A DNA stretch of 6,103 nucleotides from Collinsella sp. (GCA_019419485.1 DXZV01000076.1:745-6847); one strand, 5' to 3'. Numbered from the stretch's first letter, positions 1 to 6,103 are shown. Numbers and translations: made by a program. The notes: generated from the letters alone by a model not told the origin.

Positions 1-1
1 T

Positions 2-2194
2 TCGGTGGGTGGCGTTTTGCGCTCCGCACGCGATCGCGCTGCCGATTTTGCCGAGCGTCGACGTGCCGATGTCAATGCGAGCCCGTGGGGCGATGAAGAG
101 GCCCTGTCTGTTCCCGGCGTCGCTCGTCCGCACCTGAGCATTTTGCGCCAGAAGGGGACTGACGCCGCGGTGACCACGGTCATGGGTGGCGATGTCGACC
201 CGGTTTTGGATGACGACGAGGACGATGACCCGTTTGTCGACGTATCCGAGTCGGTTGAAGCCGAGCGGGCCAAGACCACGCTGCTGCCGCGCCGTCATGC
301 CAAGAAGGGCAAGACGGTTCCCAAGCTCAATACGAGTGAGCCCGACCCGTCTTGGTCCGATAGCGAGATTGAGCTCACCGAGGGCGATGACGAGGACGAC
401 GAGGCTCCGATTGAGACCGCAAAGACAACTTTGCTGCCGCGTCGCCATGCAAAGCGCGGCCAGGTCACCGGACAGCTTTCGATGGAGGACGATCCGGACA
501 AGGTTGACGAGTCCGAGCCGCCGTTTGCCGTGAACCCTGTTTCGGCCGCACCTCAGATTCCCGACTTCTTAAAGCATCCCAAGGTTGCCGATGCGCCTGC
601 CACGAGTGCTGTCGAATCGGCTGCGGCTCGTGATGGGGGAGCGGACGGCGGCGCCGCAGATAACGAGGGCGAAGAAGAGGACGGCCTCAAGCTTCCGCCG
701 CTCGAAATCCTACATGCCAACCCGCAGTCGGCTTCTGCCGCGTCTTCGGATAAGGAGCTGGAGCAGACCGCTGAGTCACTGCAATCCACCTTGCTTGAGT
801 TTGGCCGCAGTGCCCGCGTGGTCGGCTGGATCGCCGGCCCCACGGTGACGACCTTTAAGCTGCAACCTGGCGAGGGCGAGCGCGTGAGCAAGATTTCGAG
901 CCTCGAGGACGATATTGCGCTTTCGCTCGCCGCCCAGTCGGTTCGTATCTTTGCCCCGATCCCCGGCACCTCTCTCGTTGGTATCGAGATTCCCAACCGC
1001 AAGCGCCAGAACGTCAATCTGGGCGACGTGCTGCCCTATGTGAAGGGCGGTCCGCTCGAGCTCGCCATCGGCCGCGACGCCGAGGGCACGCCGGTTGTCG
1101 CCGACCTCGCCAAGATGCCTCACCTGTTGATTGCCGGTACGACCGGTTCTGGTAAGTCGGTGATGATCAACTCCATCATCACGACCTTGCTCATGCGCGC
1201 CCTTCCCGAGGACGTTCGCCTGATCATGGTCGACCCCAAGCGCGTCGAGCTTGCGGGCTATAACGGTCTGCCGCATCTCTATGTGCCCGTGGTGACCGAG
1301 CCCAAGCAGGCCGCGAGCGCTCTGCAATGGGCTGTGTCCGAGATGGAGCGTCGCCTGAAGGTCTTCGAGCGTCTCAACGTGCGTAAGATCTCGACCTACA
1401 ACGAAAAGCAGGCTGCTGGCGAGTTTGAGCATTACGACAATCCGCCGCAAAAGATGCCCTACCTTGTCATTATCATTGACGAGCTCTCTGACCTGATGAT
1501 GGTCGCCGGTAAGGATGTCGAGGCCTCGATCGTGCGTATTGCACAGCTGGGCCGTGCCGCCGGTATTCACCTTATCGTTGCCACGCAGCGCCCCAGCTCC
1601 AACGTGGTGACGGGCCTCATTAAGGCCAACATCACCAACCGTATCGCCTTTAACGTCGCCACGGGCATCGACTCGCGCGTCATCATCGACCAGATGGGCG
1701 CCGAGAAGCTCACCGGTTTGGGCGACATGTTGTTCTCCAAGGTCGACTGGGGCAAGCCCCGCCGTATCCAGGGCTGCTTTGTCTCGGATGATGAGATCAA
1801 CGAGATTGTCGAGTTCGTCAAGTCGCAGAGTGAGCCCGACTACCACGAGGAGATTCTGTCCGCCGTGGCGCCCGCTTCCATGTCCATGGCTGGTGGCGGC
1901 GGCATTGTCCGCACCGGAGTAGCCGAGCCGCAAGACGATGATCCGCTCATTTGGGAAGCCGCCCATATTGTGGTGGAATCGCAGCTTGGCTCCACATCTG
2001 GCCTGCAACGTCGTCTGAAGGTTGGCTATGCGCGTGCCGGGCGTATTATGGACATGCTGGAAGAAAAGGGTGTCGTCGGCCCGCCCGACGGTTCCAAGCC
2101 GCGCGAGGTCCTGTTGGACGAGGAGGGGCTTGCCGCGCTGGAATCTGTCGACGCCGAGATGGCACGTGAAGATCGTGAGTTTGGAGGATTCTGA
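2..2194 (+). CDS. ftsK: DNA translocase FtsK/SpoIIIE, 5' end cut by window
   Basis: This is a septum-located ATPase that pumps chromosomal DNA during division. Residue numbers count from the GTG at 5. The frame is open to the window edge and the usual N-terminal membrane segments are absent, so that GTG is very probably internal and the true start lies upstream. Residues 1-225 form a low-complexity, strongly acidic linker with a repeated basic peptide. The alpha domain spans about 227-340. The RecA-like beta domain follows at about 345-600, with Walker A AGTTGSGKS at 377-385 (Lys384), Walker B LVIIIDELSDLM at 487-498 (Asp492, Glu493) and the family motif VATQRPSSNVVTGLIKANI at 525-543. The gamma winged helix (about 645-703, ending GSKPREV) reads polar DNA motifs in known homologues. 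Motor and gamma domains look intact. The stop overlaps the next start by one base. FtsK versus SpoIIIE cannot be settled by sequence alone. Confidence 0.97.
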   Translation, partial: SVGGVLRSARDRAADFAERRRADVNASPWGDEEALSVPGVARPHLSILRQKGTDAAVTTVMGGDVDPVLDDDEDDDPFVDVSESVEAERAKTTLLPRRHAKKGKTVPKLNTSEPDPSWSDSEIELTEGDDEDDEAPIETAKTTLLPRRHAKRGQVTGQLSMEDDPDKVDESEPPFAVNPVSAAPQIPDFLKHPKVADAPATSAVESAAARDGGADGGAADNEGEEEDGLKLPPLEILHANPQSASAASSDKELEQTAESLQSTLLEFGRSARVVGWIAGPTVTTFKLQPGEGERVSKISSLEDDIALSLAAQSVRIFAPIPGTSLVGIEIPNRKRQNVNLGDVLPYVKGGPLELAIGRDAEGTPVVADLAKMPHLLIAGTTGSGKSVMINSIITTLLMRALPEDVRLIMVDPKRVELAGYNGLPHLYVPVVTEPKQAASALQWAVSEMERRLKVFERLNVRKISTYNEKQAAGEFEHYDNPPQKMPYLVIIIDELSDLMMVAGKDVEASIVRIAQLGRAAGIHLIVATQRPSSNVVTGLIKANITNRIAFNVATGIDSRVIIDQMGAEKLTGLGDMLFSKVDWGKPRRIQGCFVSDDEINEIVEFVKSQSEPDYHEEILSAVAPASMSMAGGGGIVRTGVAEPQDDDPLIWEAAHIVVESQLGSTSGLQRRLKVGYARAGRIMDMLEEKGVVGPPDGSKPREVLLDEEGLAALESVDAEMAREDREFGGF
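269..454 (+). repeat. Two copies of a basic 12-residue peptide in the FtsK linker, 150 bp apart
   Basis: The peptide AKTTLLPRRHAK is encoded at 269-304 and again at 419-454, exactly 150 bases (50 codons) later. Each copy follows an Asp/Glu cluster and is followed by a Lys or Arg and then a Gly. Seven of the twelve codons differ between copies, all synonymously, so the peptide is identical while the DNA has drifted. The sequence between copies is only loosely similar. This suggests an old 50-residue module duplication with only the core kept. The function is unknown. Confidence 0.85.
2183..2187 (+). promoter_or_regulatory. Ribosome binding site of the rodZ-like gene
   Basis: GGAGG lies inside the last codons of ftsK, six bases before the ATG at 2194. 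The ftsK stop and this start share one base (TGATG), an arrangement typical of translational coupling, so RodZ synthesis probably depends in part on ribosomes finishing ftsK. Confidence 0.85.
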
Positions 2195-3705
2195 TGGCTG
2201 CACGCTTTGGTGACATGCTGCTCGAGCAGCGTCGCCGAATGGGCCTTTCCATTCAGCAGGTCGCCAACACCATCAAAATCAGGCCGCAGATCATCGAGTT
2301 TTTCGAGACCGGTAACTTTGCTTCGATGCCGCCGCGCGGCTATGCGCAGGGCATGATTTCGAGCTATGCTCGCTTTTTGGGCCTCAATCCGCGCGAGGTC
2401 GTCAATGCCTCCTTTGACGCGCTGATGGCATACGAGCGCGAGACGTCGCAGCAGGGCGGTCGTTTTCAGGACGCCGCCGGCTATGTCAATTCACGCTCCT
2501 CGGTGGATAATGGGCGCTTCTTGATGGTTCAGGGTGGTCGCTCAACGCGTTATGGTCAGCGTCCGCAGCAGGCTGGCTATATTACCGAGACGGGTTCGGG
2601 CGAGGAGATTCGCTCACAGCGTGACCGGTTCCGCAGTACGCCGATGCCCGAGGACCGTACACTTCCCGCTGCCCGCGGCGTGGCGCGTGACCCTCGTGCC
2701 GGCTACGGCGACGGCGGCTATTCCGATCGCGGTCACCGTGGTATCTCCACCGGACGTTCTCGCAGTGGCTATGCGGACGCCGATGCCACGCAGGTGACGC
2801 CGCGTCTTCGCTCTCAATCACAGCCGTATGGCCAGCGCTCTTCGGCTCCACGTGCGTGCCAGCGTGGCTATCAAGGCCGCGGTGAACTTGCGCCCCGCTC
2901 GGGTCAGCGCAGCCTTCAGGGCCAGGGTGGCTATCGCGGCCGTTCCGACAGCAATCGTGGTCGTATGCCTCAGGGAGGCGGCCGCAGCAGTTCCAGTCGT
3001 GGACGCGGCGGTTCCCGTACTCCTCAAAACAACGGTCTCGATCCGCGTATCGTCTACGCCGGCATCGGTGCCGTGGCGTTGCTGCTGATCGTGCTCATCG
3101 TGGTACTTCTGCGCGGCTGCGCATCTTCGACGCCCGAGACCACGCCCGAGACGCCCACTGCTACCAAGACGACGCCCAAGAAGTCCTCTAAGAAGACCGA
3201 AACGGTCGACGAGGATGAGGACACCGATGAGGCGACGGATGAGTCGACCGATTCGGACGCCACCAAGACGACGGCTAAAAAGGAAGAAAACGAGGTAACG
3301 AAGGTCAAGGTCTCCGTTGCCAAGGGAAAGACCGCCTGGATTGAGGTCAAGGTCGATGGCAAGTCGGTCTATGGCGCCCAGGCGACTGGCCCCTTTGAGC
3401 AGGAGTACACGCCTGAGTCCTCGATCGAGATCACCACGTCCAAGCCTTCCGATGTCACCGTTACCAAGAACGGCGAAAAGGTCCGTTACGATACCAAGAC
3501 CTCGGGCGTGGCGCGTGTGACGATCACCGTTCCCAAGAAGGAGACGACTGGTTCCGAGAATGGTGAAAGTTCTGATGGTACCGACACCACCGATGGTGCC
3601 GACACCACCGACGGCACCGATGCCCAATCCACGGATGGCGCCGATACCGCAACTGACGGCCAGACGCCCACCGATTCTACCGACTATTCGTACGATAGCT
3701 ACTAA
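2194..3705 (+). CDS. rodZ: RodZ-like membrane protein: HTH, Arg/Gly-rich linker, TM segment, exterior DUF4115-like domain
   Basis: The protein has 503 residues and RodZ architecture. Residues 5-80 form the cytoplasmic HTH_25-type domain (LSIQQVANTIKIRP, FFETGNF, RGYAQGMISSYARFLGL), which in known RodZ binds MreB rather than DNA. Residues 85-284 are a disordered Arg/Gly/Ser/Gln/Tyr-rich linker. One membrane helix spans about 287-306, giving N-inside, C-outside topology. Outside come a Thr/Lys/acidic stalk (310-368) with ATKTTPKK and ATKTTAKK near-repeats, a beta-rich domain at about 369-447 resembling the RodZ C-terminal DUF4115, and a Thr/Asp/Gly tail with DGTDTT/DGADTT repeats ending in YSYDSY. 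It is longer than E. coli RodZ, mainly from the linkers. The SD and the TGATG overlap with ftsK support the start. The family call is firm; an MreB role is inferred, since mreB is not in the window. Confidence 0.88.
   Translation: MAARFGDMLLEQRRRMGLSIQQVANTIKIRPQIIEFFETGNFASMPPRGYAQGMISSYARFLGLNPREVVNASFDALMAYERETSQQGGRFQDAAGYVNSRSSVDNGRFLMVQGGRSTRYGQRPQQAGYITETGSGEEIRSQRDRFRSTPMPEDRTLPAARGVARDPRAGYGDGGYSDRGHRGISTGRSRSGYADADATQVTPRLRSQSQPYGQRSSAPRACQRGYQGRGELAPRSGQRSLQGQGGYRGRSDSNRGRMPQGGGRSSSSRGRGGSRTPQNNGLDPRIVYAGIGAVALLLIVLIVVLLRGCASSTPETTPETPTATKTTPKKSSKKTETVDEDEDTDEATDESTDSDATKTTAKKEENEVTKVKVSVAKGKTAWIEVKVDGKSVYGAQATGPFEQEYTPESSIEITTSKPSDVTVTKNGEKVRYDTKTSGVARVTITVPKKETTGSENGESSDGTDTTDGADTTDGTDAQSTDGADTATDGQTPTDSTDYSYDSY
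3574..3609 (+). repeat. 18-bp tandem repeat in the rodZ tail
   Basis: Two adjacent 18-base units starting GATGGT (3574-3591 and 3592-3609) differ at one base and encode DGTDTT and DGADTT. A decayed continuation to about 3665 encodes DGTDAQ, STDGAD and TATDG. In-frame units like these can gain or lose copies by replication slippage without breaking the gene. The encoded segment is predicted to lie outside the cell. Confidence 0.8.
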
Positions 3706-3717
3706 GCCGCTCGTACG
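3689..3717 (+). repeat. Short inverted repeat spanning the rodZ stop codon
   Basis: CGTACGA (3689-3695) can pair with TCGTACG (3711-3717), a 7-bp stem with a 15-base loop containing the rodZ stop. No T-run follows, so it is not an intrinsic terminator. It ends three bases before the AAAGGA of yajQ and could affect RNA stability or yajQ initiation, but a stem this short may be chance. Confidence 0.35.
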
Positions 3718-3719
3718 CG

Positions 3720-3725
3720 AAAGGA
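3720..3725 (+). promoter_or_regulatory. Ribosome binding site of yajQ
   Basis: AAAGGA lies six bases before the ATG at 3732. The same octamer CGAAAGGA (3718-3725) recurs upstream of rimO at 4237-4244. Confidence 0.75.
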
Positions 3726-3731
3726 AACATC

Positions 3732-4229
3732 ATGGCTAAAGATTCCAGCTTCGACGTCGTGTCCGAGGTCAACATGCAAGAGGTCGACAACGCCTTCCAG
3801 CAAACCACGCGTGAGATTTCCCAGCGCTATGACCTGAAGGATTCCGGCGCCACGATCGAGCTTTCGAAGGGCGACAAGCTCTTTACGATCAACGCCCCGG
3901 CCGACTTTGTCTCCAAGCAGATTATCGACGTGCTGAGCTCCAAGCTCATCAAGCGCGGCATCGACCTCAAGGCTGTCTCGTGGGATGCTCCGCAGGCGGC
4001 ATCGGGCGGCACCGTGCGCGTGCTCGGCCATATCGTCGAGGGTATCGACCAGACGACCGCCAAGAAGATCAACAAGGACATCAAGGACCAAAAGCTCAAG
4101 GTCAAGGTGACTATCGAGGCCGACAAGCTGCGTGTTTCCTCTGCTTCGAAGGACGCGTTGCAGACCGTGATCCAGTTCCTGCGCGACCAGGACTACGGCC
4201 AGCCGCTGCAGTTCACCAACTACCGCTAA
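3732..4229 (+). CDS. yajQ: YajQ family (UPF0234) nucleotide-binding protein
   Basis: The 165 residues match the usual YajQ length (about 160-165). Recognisable family segments are the N-terminal SFDVVSEVNMQEVDNA, REISQRYDLKDSGATIEL (about 28-45), SSKLIKRGIDLKAV (about 69-82), ASGGTVR (about 90-96), the KKINKDIKDQKLKVKV stretch, and the C-terminal GQPLQFTNYR. The family is a soluble cytoplasmic protein with two ferredoxin-like halves. Homologues bind RNA or nucleotides, and a Xanthomonas member was reported as a cyclic-di-GMP effector; which ligand applies here cannot be read from sequence. The gene sits 26 bases after rodZ and 27 bases before rimO with its own SD, consistent with co-transcription. 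Nothing is truncated. Confidence 0.95.
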   Translation: MAKDSSFDVVSEVNMQEVDNAFQQTTREISQRYDLKDSGATIELSKGDKLFTINAPADFVSKQIIDVLSSKLIKRGIDLKAVSWDAPQAASGGTVRVLGHIVEGIDQTTAKKINKDIKDQKLKVKVTIEADKLRVSSASKDALQTVIQFLRDQDYGQPLQFTNYR

Positions 4230-4238
4230 TATCATTCG

Positions 4239-4244
4239 AAAGGA
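4239..4244 (+). promoter_or_regulatory. Widely spaced ribosome binding site of rimO
   Basis: AAAGGA is 12 bases from the ATG at 4257, longer than the 6 bases seen for the other genes here. No closer in-frame ATG or GTG exists; a TTG at 4269 and a GTG at 4278 lie even farther away. The ATG is therefore preferred, perhaps with reduced initiation. Confidence 0.6.
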
Positions 4245-4256
4245 CTGCTCTCCAAC

Positions 4257-5606
4257 ATGGATACACCGTTGGGCTCCGTGCTCTACATCACCCTCGGGTG
4301 CGCTAAGAACGAGGTTGACACCGACCGCATGCGTTCTCTTTTGACCGCCGCGGGCTACGAGGAGGCATTCGACCCACAGGATGCCGATATCGCCATCGTC
4401 AATACATGCTCGTTCCTCGCCTCCGCAACGTCCGAGAGCATCGAGACCACGCTCGAGCTCGCCAACGAGGTTCAGGACGGCGTTCGTTCTTGTCCCATCG
4501 TCATGTGCGGCTGTGTGCCGTCGCGCTATGGCGACGACCTGCCTGACGAGCTGCCCGAGGTCGCTGCCTTTGTGAAGGCCGACGAGGAGGATGGCATTGT
4601 GACGGTCATCGATGGCGTGCTGGGTGTCGAGCGTGAGATTGCCGCCTATATTCCGCAGGTCAAGCGCACCGTCGAGGGCGCTGTCGCCTACGTCAAGATC
4701 TCTGATGGCTGCAACCGCTTCTGTAGCTTCTGCATGATCCCGTATATCCGCGGTCGTTATCACTCGCGCAATGCCGAGAGCATTATTTCCGAGGTGCGCG
4801 ACTTGGTTGCCGGTGGCGTGCGAGAGATCGTGCTGATCGGCCAGGACACGGGTATTTGGGGCACCGACTTTGCCGACGAAGACGTCACCGATGGCTCGCC
4901 GCGCAATCTGGCGCAGCTGCTGCATGCCGTCGCCGAGGCCGTGCGCCCGCACAACGTCTGGGTCCGCGTGCTCTACCTGCAGCCCGAGGGCATGACCGAC
5001 GAGCTTATCGATACGATTCGCGATACGCCCGAGGTACTGCCTTATATCGATATCCCCGTGCAGCACTGCGACGCGCGCATCCTCAAGGCTATGCGCCGTT
5101 CTGGTTCGCGCCAGGAGCTCGAGGACCTGTTCCGTGATCTGCGTGAGCGTATCCCCGGCATTGTGATCCGTTCCACGGCCATGGTCGGCTTCCCGACCGA
5201 GACCGACGATGAGTTCCGCGACCTTATCGACTTTATGGACACCGTCGGCTTTGACTACACGAGCGTCTTTGCCTACTCGCAGGAGGAGGGCAGCCTGGCC
5301 GCTAAGATGGAGGGTCAGGTCGATGAGGAGGTCAAGCTCGAGCGCGCCCAGGAGGCCATGGACCTGGCCGAGTCGCTCGGTTTTGCCGCCACCGCCGCAC
5401 ATGTGGGCGAGCGCGCCCAGGTGATTGTCGACGGCATCGAGGAGACCGAGGACGGCGCCGAGCTGATCGGCCACGCTTGGTTCCAGGCGCCCGATTCCGA
5501 TGGCGCGGTGCACTTGGACGCCAGCGAGGCGTCCGTGGGCGATATTCTGACGGTCGAGTTTACCGATAGCTTCTGCTATGAGCTTATCGGCCATGTTGTG
5601 GAGTAG
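4257..5606 (+). CDS. rimO: Ribosomal protein S12 methylthiotransferase RimO
   Basis: This radical-SAM enzyme adds a methylthio group to the beta carbon of a conserved aspartate of ribosomal protein S12 (Asp89 in E. coli numbering), using two iron-sulfur clusters. The 449 residues are normal for the family. The N-terminal UPF0004 domain carries the auxiliary-cluster cysteines Cys15 (TLGCAKNEVD), Cys51 (VNTCSF) and Cys86 (CGCVPSRY). The radical-SAM CxxxCxxC is Cys152, Cys156 and Cys159 (GCNRFCSFC). The core continues with GRYHSRN, LIGQDTGIWG (about 193-202) and RSTAMVGFPTETDDEF, and a TRAM domain occupies about 380-449. QDT and the TRAM segment APDSDGAVHL point to RimO rather than the tRNA enzyme MiaB. 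Minor oddities are extra cysteines at 79, 84 and 271 and GFPTET instead of the commoner GFPGET. The stop codon overlaps the SD of pgsA. Confidence 0.95.
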   Translation: MDTPLGSVLYITLGCAKNEVDTDRMRSLLTAAGYEEAFDPQDADIAIVNTCSFLASATSESIETTLELANEVQDGVRSCPIVMCGCVPSRYGDDLPDELPEVAAFVKADEEDGIVTVIDGVLGVEREIAAYIPQVKRTVEGAVAYVKISDGCNRFCSFCMIPYIRGRYHSRNAESIISEVRDLVAGGVREIVLIGQDTGIWGTDFADEDVTDGSPRNLAQLLHAVAEAVRPHNVWVRVLYLQPEGMTDELIDTIRDTPEVLPYIDIPVQHCDARILKAMRRSGSRQELEDLFRDLRERIPGIVIRSTAMVGFPTETDDEFRDLIDFMDTVGFDYTSVFAYSQEEGSLAAKMEGQVDEEVKLERAQEAMDLAESLGFAATAAHVGERAQVIVDGIEETEDGAELIGHAWFQAPDSDGAVHLDASEASVGDILTVEFTDSFCYELIGHVVE

Positions 5607-5609
5607 GAG
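5605..5609 (+). promoter_or_regulatory. Ribosome binding site of pgsA, overlapping the rimO stop
   Basis: AGGAG includes the last two bases of the rimO TAG stop and sits six bases before the GTG at 5616. It fixes a GTG start for pgsA, since the next in-frame ATG is at codon 31, inside the first membrane helix. The overlap suggests coupling of pgsA translation to rimO. Confidence 0.8.
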
Positions 5610-5615
5610 AGCATC

Positions 5616-6103
5616 GTGGCAAACGAGAGCAATAAGGAACTGACGAGTGTTTGGACGCCCGCCAACATCGTGACGTGCGTTCGCATCGTCTTTATCCCGG
5701 TGTTCATGATCGTGTCGGCGCTTTCTCACACGAGTGTTGCCGGTACAGATTGGAGCACCTTCGACGGCCCGCTCGCCGCCGCTGCCTTCATTCTGTATGT
5801 GATCCTGTCGTGCACCGATAAGGTCGACGGTTATCTGGCGCGCTCGCGCAACGAGATTACCGATTTCGGTAAGTTCTTGGACCCCATCGCCGATAAGCTG
5901 CTGGTGTTCTCGGCTCTGCTGCTGTTCTTGGATTTTGGCGCTGTGACCGTGTGGTCCGTGTTCATTATCCTGTTCCGTGAGCTTCTGGTGAGCGCCCTTC
6001 GCATGGTCGCGAGTGCCGCCGGCGTGGTCGTTGCCGCCGATAAGCTTGGCAAGTACAAGACGGCGACCACGATGGTCTCCATCTGCGGTTACCTGTGCGT
6101 CTT
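5616..6103 (+). CDS. pgsA: CDP-diacylglycerol-glycerol-3-phosphate 3-phosphatidyltransferase PgsA, 3' end cut by window
   Basis: This integral membrane enzyme joins glycerol-3-phosphate to CDP-diacylglycerol, giving phosphatidylglycerophosphate, the committed step to phosphatidylglycerol and cardiolipin. The first 162 codons are present; family members are usually about 180-200 residues, so only the end is missing. The CDP-alcohol phosphotransferase signature DxxDGxxAR-x8-GxxxDxxxD is complete: Asp68, Asp71, Gly72, Ala75, Arg76, Gly85, Asp89 and Asp93. The downstream segment with RELLVSALRMVAS and AADKLGKYKT is typical of PgsA rather than phosphatidylserine or cardiolipin synthases. Hydrophobic segments lie at about 17-37, 52-66, 94-108 and 111-124. 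The GTG start is chosen for the AGGAG six bases upstream and the family-like N-terminus (PANIVTCVRI). It lies nine bases after rimO, in the same frame. Known gene orders suggest cinA and recA downstream, outside this window. Confidence 0.95.
   Translation, partial: MANESNKELTSVWTPANIVTCVRIVFIPVFMIVSALSHTSVAGTDWSTFDGPLAAAAFILYVILSCTDKVDGYLARSRNEITDFGKFLDPIADKLLVFSALLLFLDFGAVTVWSVFIILFRELLVSALRMVASAAGVVVAADKLGKYKTATTMVSICGYLCV

Noticed and set aside
113..154. A third, degenerate copy of the FtsK basic peptide 50 codons upstream of the first (around HLSILRQKGT)
   Set aside because: Only Leu and Lys positions match without gaps, which chance can explain.
776..2203. A 475-codon open frame on the minus strand opposite ftsK
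   Set aside because: It is in the same codon-aligned phase, left open by absence of TTA, CTA and TCA codons in this part of ftsK; its product has no recognisable domain and ftsK is clearly real.
3109..3120. LRGC at the end of the RodZ membrane helix as a lipobox
   Set aside because: Arg in the position before Gly does not fit the lipobox, and the site is about 300 residues from the N-terminus rather than in a signal peptide.
2818..3627. A 269-codon open frame on the minus strand opposite rodZ
   Set aside because: It is codon-aligned with rodZ and stops exactly where rodZ uses a TCA serine codon at 2818; the sense protein has a coherent domain order and the antisense one does not.
3689..3717. 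The inverted repeat after rodZ as an intrinsic terminator
   Set aside because: The stem is only 7 bp and is followed by CGAAAGGA rather than a T-run.
3702..5729. A 675-codon open frame on the minus strand across yajQ, rimO and the start of pgsA
   Set aside because: Its triplets coincide with the sense codons, and yajQ, rimO and pgsA all share one frame because their gaps are multiples of three. In this phase antisense stops arise only from sense codons TTA, CTA and TCA, which are avoided here. The predicted product is His/Leu/Arg/Gly-rich with no recognisable domain, so it is a codon-bias shadow.
1..6103. Mobile element, CRISPR, tRNA/rRNA, phage-defence or other novel multi-gene system
   Set aside because: Every long stretch is accounted for by five recognisable housekeeping genes; no direct-repeat array, transposase, RNA gene signature or intergenic space above 27 bases is present.

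Overview
The window holds five genes, all on the + strand and packed almost end to end: the 3' part of ftsK (DNA translocase), a rodZ-like gene (membrane-anchored helix-turn-helix protein), yajQ (UPF0234 nucleotide-binding family), rimO (ribosomal protein S12 methylthiotransferase) and the 5' part of pgsA (phosphatidylglycerophosphate synthase). Gaps between genes run from a 1-base overlap to 27 bases, each start has a purine-rich ribosome binding site, and no terminator is visible. The layout is that of one operon entered in the middle, with both ends cut by the window edge.

The organism looks like a moderately GC-rich Gram-positive bacterium. The ftsK-rodZ-(yajQ)-rimO-pgsA order resembles the cluster that precedes cinA-recA in many Firmicutes and Actinobacteria. 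The protein style (long acidic FtsK linker, Thr/Asp-rich RodZ exterior) and the base composition suggest Coriobacteriia, possibly Collinsella. That assignment is inference and was not tested by search.

Region by region: 2-2194 is FtsK, from just after its membrane domain through an acidic linker, the alpha/beta motor and the gamma DNA-reading domain. 2194-3705 is the RodZ-like protein, with a cytoplasmic HTH, an Arg/Gly-rich linker, one membrane segment and an exterior Lys/Thr/Asp-rich part. 3732-4229 is YajQ, 4257-5606 is RimO, and 5616 to the edge is PgsA. Functionally the cluster joins chromosome segregation, cell shape, ribosome modification and anionic phospholipid synthesis, all housekeeping growth and division functions.

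I see no mobile element, CRISPR array, RNA gene, defence system or other obviously new system. The points worth a second look lie inside the known genes. They are a 12-residue peptide repeated exactly in the FtsK linker despite different codons, and a sharp arginine-inside/lysine-outside split across the membrane in the RodZ-like protein.
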